This document shows positions 7,697 to 14,282 of a stretch of DNA of 19,236 nt, piece after piece; the first letter of the stretch is position 1, and every line of letters begins with the position of its first letter. The translations under genes and the position numbers were made by a program. Under the pieces are notes generated by a model that saw only the letters and a program-made list of their open reading frames with translations, did no database searches and was not told where the DNA came from. Source of the DNA: a bacterium (GTDB taxonomy: Bacteria; UBP15; UBA6099; JAJRTR01); assembly GCA_024278215.1 (NCBI GenBank), contig JAJRTR010000104.1:1-19236 (forward strand), read 5' to 3'.

Positions 7697-8281
7697 ATGA
7701 CGAAACCGGCTGTATTCATAGATCGGGACGGCACCCTCAGCGAAGAGATCGGTTACGTAAATCATGCCGACCGATTCAAACTGCTGCCGGCGTCGGGAAA
7801 AGCCATAAGAAAACTCAATGAGGCAGGTGTCCCCGCTGTTATCGTCACCAACCAGGCCGGCGTGGCGCGCGGGTATTTCCCCGAAGAGCGAATCCGCCAG
7901 GTACACGAGAGAATGGCGGCACTTCTGGCGGAAGAAGGCGCGATACTTGACGGAATCTACTATTGCCCGCACCATGCCGACGTAGGCGAGCCGCCTTACA
8001 GGAAAGATTGCAACTGCCGGAAACCGCGTACGGGGATGATCGAACAGGCGGCTCGTGAGCTCGATCTCGATATGTCCGCGTCTTATGTCGTCGGCGATAA
8101 ATTCAGCGATATCGAGCTTGCGCGGCGTGTCGGCTGCAAAGGAATATTCGTGCTGACAGGCTACGGGCTCGGACTGTGGGAATATGACCGCGACAAAGCA
8201 GGAACTGAACCGGACCTTGTCACACACGACCTTCTCGAAGCGGTGGAATGGATACTCGAAGACTTGAAAAATTCAAAGTAG
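7697..8281 (+). CDS. gmhB: D-glycero-D-manno-heptose 1,7-bisphosphate 7-phosphatase (GmhB)
   Basis: HAD-superfamily phosphatase that removes the 7-phosphate of heptose bisphosphate in the ADP-heptose pathway (LPS core or S-layer glycans), cytoplasmic. HAD motif I is DRDGTL with Asp9 and Asp11, motif II is TNQ (51-53), motif III Lys109 lies in RKP, and motif IV is GDKFSDIE (Asp134, Asp138). A zinc site typical of GmhB is complete: Cys90, His92, Cys105 and Cys107. The 194 residues match the family. AGGAG (7682-7686) is 10 nt before the ATG. The anomer (alpha or beta) handled cannot be told from sequence. Histidinol-phosphatase members of the same fold are the main alternative. No other heptose genes are nearby. 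Confidence 0.88.
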   Translation: MTKPAVFIDRDGTLSEEIGYVNHADRFKLLPASGKAIRKLNEAGVPAVIVTNQAGVARGYFPEERIRQVHERMAALLAEEGAILDGIYYCPHHADVGEPPYRKDCNCRKPRTGMIEQAARELDLDMSASYVVGDKFSDIELARRVGCKGIFVLTGYGLGLWEYDRDKAGTEPDLVTHDLLEAVEWILEDLKNSK

Positions 8282-8301
8282 AAAATTGAGGTGCAGTCGC
8301 A

Positions 8302-8748
8302 ATGGGAATGATGGAAGAAATCACTGAAAAACTTAAAACTGCGATGAAAGAGAAAGACAGCATCACGCTGGAGGCGATGCGTGCTGTCAAATCCGCTGTG
8401 AAATATAAAAAAGCTGAAACGGGGAAAGACCCTGAGGAGGCCGACATAAAAAAGATTATTCTGAAAGAGGCGAAAAAGCGCAGGGATTCTATTGCGGAAT
8501 TCAGGCGTTGCAAGCGCGAAGACCTCGCCGAAAAGGAAGAAGCGCAACTGAAAGCCCTGGAGCCATTTCTTCCAGAGGAAATGGGTGACGGCGAAATTGA
8601 AGAAATTGTCAGGGCAGCTATCGAAGAGACCGGCGCGGCGGGAAAACAGGATATAGGCAAAATCATGAAAACCGTCATGCCGAAACTACAGGGCAAAGCC
8701 GACGGTCGCAAAGTCAACCTTATCGCCGCCCGCCTCCTGACACAATAG
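8302..8748 (+). CDS. yqeY: YqeY / GatB-Yqey domain protein
   Basis: Small (148-residue) helical protein of the YqeY family, which is related to the C-terminal tail domain of GatB, the amidotransferase subunit that makes Gln-tRNA or Asn-tRNA. Family-typical segments are the N-terminal EEITEKLKTAMKEKD, the central LPEEM, and the C-terminal IGKIMKTVMPKLQGKADGR. It is highly charged and lacks membrane segments. The function of free-standing YqeY proteins is not established; binding to tRNA is inferred from the GatB tail. GAGGTG lies 8 nt before the ATG at 8302, and the gene follows gmhB by 20 nt, suggesting one transcript. A fold-back repeat begins 27 nt after the stop. Confidence 0.9.
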   Translation: MGMMEEITEKLKTAMKEKDSITLEAMRAVKSAVKYKKAETGKDPEEADIKKIILKEAKKRRDSIAEFRRCKREDLAEKEEAQLKALEPFLPEEMGDGEIEEIVRAAIEETGAAGKQDIGKIMKTVMPKLQGKADGRKVNLIAARLLTQ

Positions 8749-8775
8749 TGTCGTGTCAACAATGAAAAGACATAG

Positions 8776-8953
8776 GAGCCAATTGCAAAATTCTGATTCT
8801 GCTACGGTCGGCTGTTATTGTCCATAGCTGCGTTGTCGGCATAAAATCGTCCTCGACGTACTTTACAAGTACGCCTGCGAGGATTTTACACCTCCGCCTT
8901 GCTCTGAACAATTTCGCTCGACCTCGCTACGAACATAATTTTGCAATTGGCTC
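8776..8953 (+). mobile_element. Fold-back MITE-like element, family 1, copy 2 (complete, with TSD)
   Basis: This is a complete 178-bp element. It starts with GAGCCAATTGCAAAATT (8776-8792) and ends with the exact reverse complement (8937-8953), giving 17-bp terminal inverted repeats. ATAG occurs directly on both sides (8772-8775 and 8954-8957), as expected for a 4-bp target duplication. The body is also palindromic: left-arm segments such as GGTCGGCTGCTATTGTCC mirror GGTCGAGCGAAATTGTTC of the right arm. The centre (8843-8887) is a hairpin bounded by AAAATC and GATTTT. No protein is encoded. The features fit a MITE mobilised by a transposase encoded elsewhere; a structured RNA or bidirectional terminator role is possible. 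Confidence 0.85.
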
Positions 8954-9156
8954 ATAGGTGTGCATAAAACACTCCCATTCTGTCAGGCACGGACCGGTGA
9001 GCGTGTCGTGCGGTTGTGCCGACATTCAATGTTTGATACGAAACCAGTTGACCCGGTTTTCCCATTAGGAAATCAGGAAAAACGGGTACATTATGTTCTG
9101 ATAGTCATCACATAATCAGTTAGTCAGGGATGAAGAAGCAACGATAGGCAACACCT
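8954..9156 (+). promoter_or_regulatory. Upstream region of the membrane beta-propeller gene with inverted repeats
   Basis: This non-coding stretch contains two inverted repeats. The first is a 12-bp stem with one mismatch, ACCCGGTTTTCC (9051-9062) against GGAAAAACGGGT (9076-9087). It overlaps a TTGACC that could be a -35 box, but no good -10 is placed correctly. The second is ATTATGT (9090-9096) with ACATAAT (9110-9116), spaced 13 nt, operator-like. A five-codon frame (ATG at 9130) ends just before the proposed gene start and is probably chance. Regulatory meaning is inferred only from symmetry and position. Confidence 0.35.
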
Positions 9157-10881
9157 GTGGCTTATGACCATTTTAACTTGACCAGCACAGACAAAGTAAT
9201 TGCCCCTGTCGCTACAGACGACCTTTCGGGCGTCGCTTCCAGAGCGGCATATATCGTGTTTGATGCGATTGCTTATGTATTGTTGATATTTCTTTGCGTG
9301 CAAGCCGCGCTGCTGAGGCTCGAGAATCTTGTTGATTTGATTCATGTGCTCACAGTGATATTCTTCTCCGGCATATACATTTTCGCTTCCCGTGCGATAT
9401 ACACGAAATTGTTCAAAGCGCCGCTCGTCTTCGGACTGATGCTGGAGTACATCGCTGTTTTCTCTTTTGTGGCGATCCCGGCATTTCTTGTTGTCCGGGG
9501 ACCGGAGGTCCAAAACTTCTGTTGGCTCACACTGTGGTGGCATCAGTTGCCGGCGCTGCTCGGAATGTTCTTGAAATTATCGCCATTTGTAGCAGTATGC
9601 CTGATGATTGCTTTTTGCGTGTTCACATCTCAGGTGGTAAGGAAAAGACCGCAAATACCGATGCTTGCTGTCTCAGCAATCGGGGTGTTGCTGCTGTTGC
9701 AATACATCGTGATTATGCGACACGGATTCAGGTTTATGGAATTCGTCGCGCTGCCGGCGCTGATGATAGTAACTTTATTATCTGCGTTTAGAGGACAGCC
9801 CCGGCTGTTCGCGAAGTCACTGCTGCTTTTTTTCATCGCGGTGTTCGCAAGCTGGCATTTTCTCGGTTTGCTGCCGGTAAATCATGAGAGATCGTTCATC
9901 GAGTCCTCAGATGTCGACAAGGTATATCCCCCTGCAGATGTTACGGCGCCGGTGCCGGCGGCGCTTGTGAAAGACATCGCGTTCGACCCGGCGGGTGATA
10001 TGTTTTATATCGCGGGCGGCAGATCAGGATATGTGCTGGCTATAGACACAGGTTCGGGTGTACTGCATCATATATTGTTCAAGAATGCCGACATCTCAAG
10101 AATTGCAATTGACAGGTGGACCCACGACATGTTTGCTCTGGACAGGGCCGGAGCGGATGTGCACCAGTTCGCGCCGGGCTCGCTGCGAGCCATGACAAAA
10201 CACAGCGTAAAAACCGACTGGGGCTTCGTTCCAGAAAAAATCATTCCATTCGACAATCAATTTTATGTAACATATTCCGAGTATCCCGCCATAGCGGAAT
10301 TCAGTACAGCAGGATTCAGACAGGAAGGTGGGATCAGTCTGAGACCTGCCGGCATGACGACATTCAGGACAGGCGCGTCGGATATGGTGGCAGTGCGCGA
10401 AGCAGGCGCTCTCTATGCTGTCGCAGGTGCCCACGGTACAAAGGGCGAATCGATGATCGTCAGGATCGATCCCGCGCGCTTCGTGGTCAACGCACAGGTT
10501 ATAGTCCCGGATTATGTGCGTTCTCTTGCTGTCGACAGGAAAAAGTTGCGCCTGTACGCCGCCGGTTATTTCAAGAACAACATATACGAAATAGACCTGA
10601 AAACGATGACTGTGGCGCGGTCGCTGCCGGCTCCCCCGGCTTGCTCGAACGTCATTTTTGATGCCGGTCGAAAACTGATATATTCCACGGGTTACTTTAA
10701 CGGTGAATTGATGATAGTGGATGCGCAAAACGGAAGAATGCTTGATATGCGGCGCACATGCAATAAAATAGAGGCAATGAACCTCGACGAAAGAAGAGAC
10801 CGACTCTATATTGCATGTGTAAATGGTGTTTATAGTGCGTCACTCGAAAAATATATTTCGACGCCCATGCAAAGCAATTGA
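9157..10881 (+). CDS. Seven-TM protein with C-terminal extracytoplasmic beta-propeller, unknown function
   Basis: The 574-residue protein has two parts. Residues ~30-240 hold about seven hydrophobic segments (near 30-52, 62-82, 88-113, 140-158, 167-187, 193-211, 219-239). Residues ~267-566 show a repeated pattern of strands ending in IAIDR, LAVDRKKLRLYAAG, IYEIDLKT and MNLDERRDRLYIA, typical of YVTN/NHL-like beta-propellers. Lys/Arg-rich loops (SRAIYTKLFK, VRKRP, RGQPRLFAK) alternate so as to put the N-terminus inside and the propeller outside. I do not recognise a named family. The GTG start at 9157 has AGG 8 nt upstream; no in-frame ATG is near. The gene stands alone between two direct copies of the fold-back element. 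Binding of a ligand or partner by the propeller is a guess. Confidence 0.85.
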   Translation: MAYDHFNLTSTDKVIAPVATDDLSGVASRAAYIVFDAIAYVLLIFLCVQAALLRLENLVDLIHVLTVIFFSGIYIFASRAIYTKLFKAPLVFGLMLEYIAVFSFVAIPAFLVVRGPEVQNFCWLTLWWHQLPALLGMFLKLSPFVAVCLMIAFCVFTSQVVRKRPQIPMLAVSAIGVLLLLQYIVIMRHGFRFMEFVALPALMIVTLLSAFRGQPRLFAKSLLLFFIAVFASWHFLGLLPVNHERSFIESSDVDKVYPPADVTAPVPAALVKDIAFDPAGDMFYIAGGRSGYVLAIDTGSGVLHHILFKNADISRIAIDRWTHDMFALDRAGADVHQFAPGSLRAMTKHSVKTDWGFVPEKIIPFDNQFYVTYSEYPAIAEFSTAGFRQEGGISLRPAGMTTFRTGASDMVAVREAGALYAVAGAHGTKGESMIVRIDPARFVVNAQVIVPDYVRSLAVDRKKLRLYAAGYFKNNIYEIDLKTMTVARSLPAPPACSNVIFDAGRKLIYSTGYFNGELMIVDAQNGRMLDMRRTCNKIEAMNLDERRDRLYIACVNGVYSASLEKYISTPMQSN

Positions 10882-10918
10882 TGTGAGCGACTGTTTCACA
10901 CATTTACCATGCTTACCC

Positions 10919-11001
10919 CTATCCCGGCAAAGCCGGAGCCAATCATGCCGCATTTTCGTGCCCAAACAAATGCGATTTGAGCACGGCATACATAGTTTTT
11001 A
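10919..11001 (+). repeat. ~83-bp intergenic repeat (copy C)
   Basis: Second copy of the block at 609-691. The small hairpin is CCGGC (10924-10928) / GCCGG (10932-10936) with loop AAA. The larger hairpin is CGTGCCCAAA (10957-10966) / TTTGAGCACG (10976-10985). Bases 10950-10975 are nearly identical to copy A, whereas flanking DNA is unrelated. A further small stem, GCGACA/TGTCGC (11010-11026), follows. The repeat lies 37 nt after the stop of the beta-propeller gene, so it may be a 3' end structure. There is no T-run. Confidence 0.65.
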
Positions 11002-11085
11002 TCTGCCTGGCGACAACAAGTGTCGCTAACGAAGCTTACGAAGCGATAAGTGCATATTATCGTATTCGGCAAAGAAAAGACGTAA

Positions 11086-11262
11086 GAGCCAATTGCAAGA
11101 TTCTGATTCTGCTGCGGTCGGCTACTATTGTCCATAGCTGCGTTGTCGGCATAAAATCTTCCTCGACGTACTCTACAAGTACGCCTGCGAGGATTTTACA
11201 CCTCCGTCTTGCTCTGAACAATTTCGCTCGACCTTGCTACGAACATAATTTGCAATTGGCTC
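11086..11262 (+). mobile_element. Fold-back MITE-like element, family 1, copy 3 (complete, with TSD)
   Basis: This 177-bp copy lies in the same orientation as copies 1 and 2. It starts GAGCCAATTGCAAGATT and ends AATTTGCAATTGGCTC, so its terminal repeats have small changes relative to copy 2. GTAA flanks both ends (11082-11085 and 11263-11266), a 4-bp duplication different from the ATAG of copy 2, which supports independent insertion. The central hairpin is conserved apart from one base in the left stem (ATCTTCC instead of ATCGTCC). A second, unrelated MITE-like element begins 11 nt further on. Frames opening inside it are not genes. Confidence 0.85.
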
Positions 11263-11273
11263 GTAAGATGAGT

Positions 11274-11443
11274 TGATTCGTGTGTAAAAAGTCACAGATG
11301 ACATTTGGCAACAGACAATAAGCGACAATAGCGGACCCGCAAAGAGCGTTTTTGTGTATTTTCACCGACTTTAACAACAACGGCTGCATTGGAAATGGCT
11401 AACCCGCATTTGTGGAATATGCTGGCTAATTACACACGAATCA
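11274..11443. mobile_element. Second MITE-like element, 170 bp, 14-bp TIRs and 5-bp TSD
   Basis: TGATTCGTGTGTAA (11274-11287) is exactly the reverse complement of TTACACACGAATCA (11430-11443). Immediately outside, TGAGT occurs on both sides (11269-11273 and 11444-11448). Perfect terminal inverted repeats together with a target duplication define a transposed unit of 170 bp. The inside has no open frame of note and is not broadly palindromic, unlike family 1. This looks like an internally deleted derivative of an insertion sequence. I cannot name the parent family. It is the only copy in the window, lying 48 nt downstream of the phoH stop. Confidence 0.75.
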
Positions 11444-11491
11444 TGAGTTAGCGTAAAAACAATTCAGTATATCATACAACAGCGCAGTCAA

Positions 11492-12829
11492 TCAGAGCAG
11501 GTTGGCGGCGAGTTCGGCGAGCTCCGAACGCTCGCCTTTCATCAGTGTCACGTGCCCGGCTATCGGGCTGTTTTTGAATTTTTCGACGACATAGTTCAAG
11601 CCGTTGCTGTTCATGTCGAGATATGGATGGTCTATCTGGTAGGGGTCGCCGGTGAGTATTATTTTCGTATTTTTGCCGGCGCGTGTGATGATGGTTTTCA
11701 CTTCATGCGGCGAAAGATTCTGTGCTTCGTCAACTATCATATATCTTTCCGGCAGGCTGCGTCCGCGGATGTATGTTAGCGGTTCGATATTGATCACGCG
11801 CGTGTTTTCGATAATGTCGCGGATGTTGTCTTTTCTCTTTTTCTTTTCACCGCCGGACGTGAATATAAGATCGAGATTATCATATATAGGCACCATCCAG
11901 GGGTCGAGTTTTTCGCCGATGCCGCCGGGCAGGAATCCGAGGTCTTTGCCCATCGGTATGACGGGTCTCGACACGAGCATCTCTTCATATCTTCCGTCTT
12001 CGACGACCATTTTTACGCCGGCCGCGAGTGCGAGAAGCGTCTTCCCCGTTCCCGCTCGACCGTTCAACGTCACCAGTTGTATCCTCTCGTCCATCAGTAT
12101 TTCCAGGGCGAACAATTGCTCGGGATTCCGCGGTGTGATGCCCGCGAAATCCGTCTCGAGATCGTAGTTGAGAGGATAAATAACATCTTTGTCCGGGGCG
12201 CGGCGACCGTATATCACCTCACCGGACTCCCCGCATATAAGCACTATCATTTCATTCGGCGTCAGCGGCGTCTCGAGGTCCAGTTTTATTTCCTTCATGC
12301 TGGACAGTGTATCCATTAATTTCTTATCGACATCCATCTCGCGGAACCCCATGTATAATTCGTCGAGCTCGACTTTGCCCGCTTCATAGTCTGTCGATTT
12401 CAGCCCGATCGTTTCGGCCTTTATGCGCATGTTTATGTCTTTTGTGACGAAGACGCATTCATAATCCGGATTCTTTTCGGCGATGCTGAGTGCGGTCGCG
12501 AGTATCCTGTTGTCTTCTTTATTTGTCCTTATGCTTGGCGGCAGCGAATGGAGTGTTTTTTCGCCGAAGATGACCGAAACCCTGCAACCGTTGTCCAGTT
12601 CCACGCCTTGGGAAAGGCTGCCCTTCACCCGGAGTTCGTCGAGCAGGCGTGAAGTGCGGCGCGCGTTGCTTCCGACATCGTCCATGCGCCTTTTGTGGTC
12701 GTCGATTTCTTCGATGACCTCGAGCGGGATCATAACGATGCCGCCGGGATAGGCATTGAGGCAATTGGCGTCGTGGAGAAAAATGTTGGTGTCGGGAATA
12801 ATAATCGTTTTGTTGTTGCTTTCCGTCAT
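11492..12829 (-). CDS. phoH: PIN domain / PhoH-type ATPase (PhoH2-like)
   Basis: Two-domain protein of 445 residues. The N-terminal PIN nuclease domain (~8-150) carries the acidic residues expected for metal binding: Asp13 in PDTN, Glu37/Glu40, Asp106 in NKEDNRI and Asp131 in VTKDIN. The C-terminal PhoH ATPase domain has Walker A GRAGTGKT (257-264), Walker B YMIVDEAQN (363-371), LTGDPYQID (392-400) and a C-terminal KGERSELAELAANLL. This architecture is known as PhoH2, reported to unwind and cleave RNA, and is often linked to toxin-antitoxin loci. No small antitoxin gene is visible; instead the start overlaps the aminotransferase stop by 4 nt (ATGA). Function as an RNase-helicase is inferred from the family. 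Confidence 0.9.
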   Translation of the reverse strand: MTESNNKTIIIPDTNIFLHDANCLNAYPGGIVMIPLEVIEEIDDHKRRMDDVGSNARRTSRLLDELRVKGSLSQGVELDNGCRVSVIFGEKTLHSLPPSIRTNKEDNRILATALSIAEKNPDYECVFVTKDINMRIKAETIGLKSTDYEAGKVELDELYMGFREMDVDKKLMDTLSSMKEIKLDLETPLTPNEMIVLICGESGEVIYGRRAPDKDVIYPLNYDLETDFAGITPRNPEQLFALEILMDERIQLVTLNGRAGTGKTLLALAAGVKMVVEDGRYEEMLVSRPVIPMGKDLGFLPGGIGEKLDPWMVPIYDNLDLIFTSGGEKKKRKDNIRDIIENTRVINIEPLTYIRGRSLPERYMIVDEAQNLSPHEVKTIITRAGKNTKIILTGDPYQIDHPYLDMNSNGLNYVVEKFKNSPIAGHVTLMKGERSELAELAANLL

Positions 12830-14010
12830 AATTTTTTTAACCTTTCCACCGCTTCAGCGATTCTGTCTTCGGGTTCGACGAGGGCGAATCTGACATGATC
12901 GTTACCGGCTTCTCCGAAGCCGATACCGGGCGCGACCGCGACCCCGGTTTCCTTTACTATCAAAGATGCGAATTCCATTGAAGTCATTTCCTTGAACTGC
13001 TCGGGGATGGGTGTCCAGACATACATAGTCGCTTTCGGCCTGATGTGTTTCCAGCCTAGTTTGTCGAGACCGTCGCACAGCACGTCGCGGCGCCGCTGGT
13101 AGGCGGCGGCAGTTTCCGCGACCATATCATCGCTTAGTTCCAGCGCGCGCACGGCGGCCTTCTGGATGGCAGAGAAGACACCGAAATCGACATAGCTCTT
13201 CATTTTCGCGAGCATTTTCAATATGCCTGCATTCCCAACGACGAAAGCTATGCGCCAGCCCGCCATGCTGAAGGTCTTCGAGAAGCTGTGGAACTCGACG
13301 CCGACATCCTTCGCGCCTTCCGCCTGGAAAAAACTCGGTGCCCTATATCCGTCGAAACATATCTCCGAGTATGCGGCGTCGTGGCTTATGATCACTCGGT
13401 GTTCGTGCGCGAAATTGACGACGTCCACGAAATAATTGCGGTCGACGCACACGGTTGTCGGATTGTGGGGATAGCTGAGGTACATGAGTTTGGCGCGCCT
13501 GAGGACCGCCGGGTCGAGACCGCGGTAGTCGGGCAGGTAGTCGTTCTCAGGCAGCAGCGGCATGTTGTAGAGCGTGCCTCCGAAAATTATTACGCTATTG
13601 AAGAAGATTGGATATGTCGGGCTGGGCACAAGGGCGTAGTCGTCGCGGTTGAGAAAAGCCGCGGACAGGTTGGCGATGCCCTCTTTCGAGCCGATGAGCA
13701 CGAGTACTTCCGTGCTCGGGTTGAGGTCGACATTGAACCGTTTTCCGTACCAGTAGGCTATCGCCCGCTTTAGTTCTATGGAACCGTCGCCTGCTGGATA
13801 CCGGTTGATATGTTTCACGTTTATCGCTTCGCAAAGCTCTTTCCTTATAGGTTCCGGTACCATCAGGTCGGGGCTGCCCATGCCCATGTCGATGATGTCC
13901 ATACCCTGCATTCGCGCTTCGTTCTTAAGCCTGTTGATGGTGGTAAAGACATAAGGCGGAAGTTTGCTGATGCGGTTCGCCTGCATATTTTCTATTTCGA
14001 AAAAACTCAT
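12826..14010 (-). CDS. alaC: PLP-dependent aminotransferase, AlaC-like (glutamate-pyruvate transaminase)
   Basis: Fold-type I, class I/II aminotransferase of 394 residues. It closely follows E. coli AlaC: RISKLPPYVF near the N-terminus, GSKEGIANL, NPT (Asn183), HDAAYSEI (Asp211), the PLP lysine Lys245 in SFSKTFSMAGWR, MYVWTPIPE and APGIGFGEAGNDHVRFAL. The probable reaction is pyruvate plus glutamate to alanine plus 2-oxoglutarate. The related LL-diaminopimelate aminotransferase (DapL) is the main alternative. An ATG at 14034 would add eight residues, but the ATG at 14010 has AGAGGA 9 nt upstream and begins MSFFEIENMQ, so I chose it. Co-transcribed with phoH; a promoter lies at 14088-14116. 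Confidence 0.87.
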   Translation of the reverse strand: MSFFEIENMQANRISKLPPYVFTTINRLKNEARMQGMDIIDMGMGSPDLMVPEPIRKELCEAINVKHINRYPAGDGSIELKRAIAYWYGKRFNVDLNPSTEVLVLIGSKEGIANLSAAFLNRDDYALVPSPTYPIFFNSVIIFGGTLYNMPLLPENDYLPDYRGLDPAVLRRAKLMYLSYPHNPTTVCVDRNYFVDVVNFAHEHRVIISHDAAYSEICFDGYRAPSFFQAEGAKDVGVEFHSFSKTFSMAGWRIAFVVGNAGILKMLAKMKSYVDFGVFSAIQKAAVRALELSDDMVAETAAAYQRRRDVLCDGLDKLGWKHIRPKATMYVWTPIPEQFKEMTSMEFASLIVKETGVAVAPGIGFGEAGNDHVRFALVEPEDRIAEAVERLKKL

Positions 14011-14087
14011 TTTCGTGTGTCCTCTCCCGGACATTGCGGCGTGTGAAGATTTAAGTACGTCCTCATTTTACAATAAATAATTTTACA

Positions 14088-14116
14088 ATTATATCTATTG
14101 GGCGATTCAACATCAA
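14088..14116 (-). promoter_or_regulatory. Probable sigma70-type promoter of alaC-phoH
   Basis: On the minus strand, TTGATG (14116-14111) and a perfect TATAAT (14093-14088) are separated by exactly 17 nt. The surrounding DNA is AT-rich. Transcription would start near 14081, giving an untranslated leader of about 70 nt before the alaC start at 14010. The -35 box ends two bases from the GTAA that flanks the decayed fold-back element at 14123. Confidence 0.55.
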
Positions 14117-14122
14117 TCGTAA

Positions 14123-14183
14123 GAGCTGCCTGCCGGAGTCTGTTCGCAGCGAGGTCGTGGAAAATTGATCAGAGCAAAGAAGT
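14123..14183 (-). repeat. Decayed family 1 fold-back element (one arm) between divergent promoters
   Basis: The stretch GTTCGCAGCGAGGTCGTGG (14142-14160) followed by AAAATTGATCAGAGCAAAG aligns with the right arm of family 1 read in reverse (GTTCGTAGCGAGGTCGAGCG then AAATTGTTCAGAGCAAGG). The terminal GAGC is at 14123, preceded by GTAA, the same four bases that flank copy 3. The bases between GAGC and GTTCG have diverged, and the other arm is missing or unrecognisable. I read this as an old, degraded insertion in the alaC/uvrB intergenic region. Confidence 0.6.
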
Positions 14184-14210
14184 TGAATTGTTTTGAATCG
14201 GGCATAGAAT
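14183..14210 (+). promoter_or_regulatory. Probable promoter of uvrB-uvrA
   Basis: TTGAAT (14183-14188) and TAGAAT (14205-14210) are spaced 16 nt, a fair sigma70-type match. Transcription would start near 14217, about 66 nt before the uvrB start. The -35 box abuts the decayed fold-back element. No recognisable LexA/SOS box of the CTGT-N8-ACAG or GAAC-N4-GTTC type was seen between 14035 and 14282. Confidence 0.42.
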
Positions 14211-14282
14211 TACATAAGCGGCAGTCGTTGCAGGCCGCGGTTGCGCGTAATTTGCAACAGTCTGAAAGGAAAAAAGTTTTCA

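Noticed and set aside
10882-10906. TGTGA/TCACA inverted repeat after the beta-propeller gene as a terminator
   Set aside because: Only a 5-bp stem with a long loop and no T-run follows.
10977-11276. 99-codon plus-strand frame across fold-back copy 3
   Set aside because: It is largely made of the repeat, lacks a ribosome site and does not exist as a conserved frame in the other copies.
14035-14282. SOS (LexA) operator in front of uvrB
   Set aside because: Neither the proteobacterial CTGT-N8-ACAG nor the Gram-positive GAAC-N4-GTTC pattern was found in the intergenic region.
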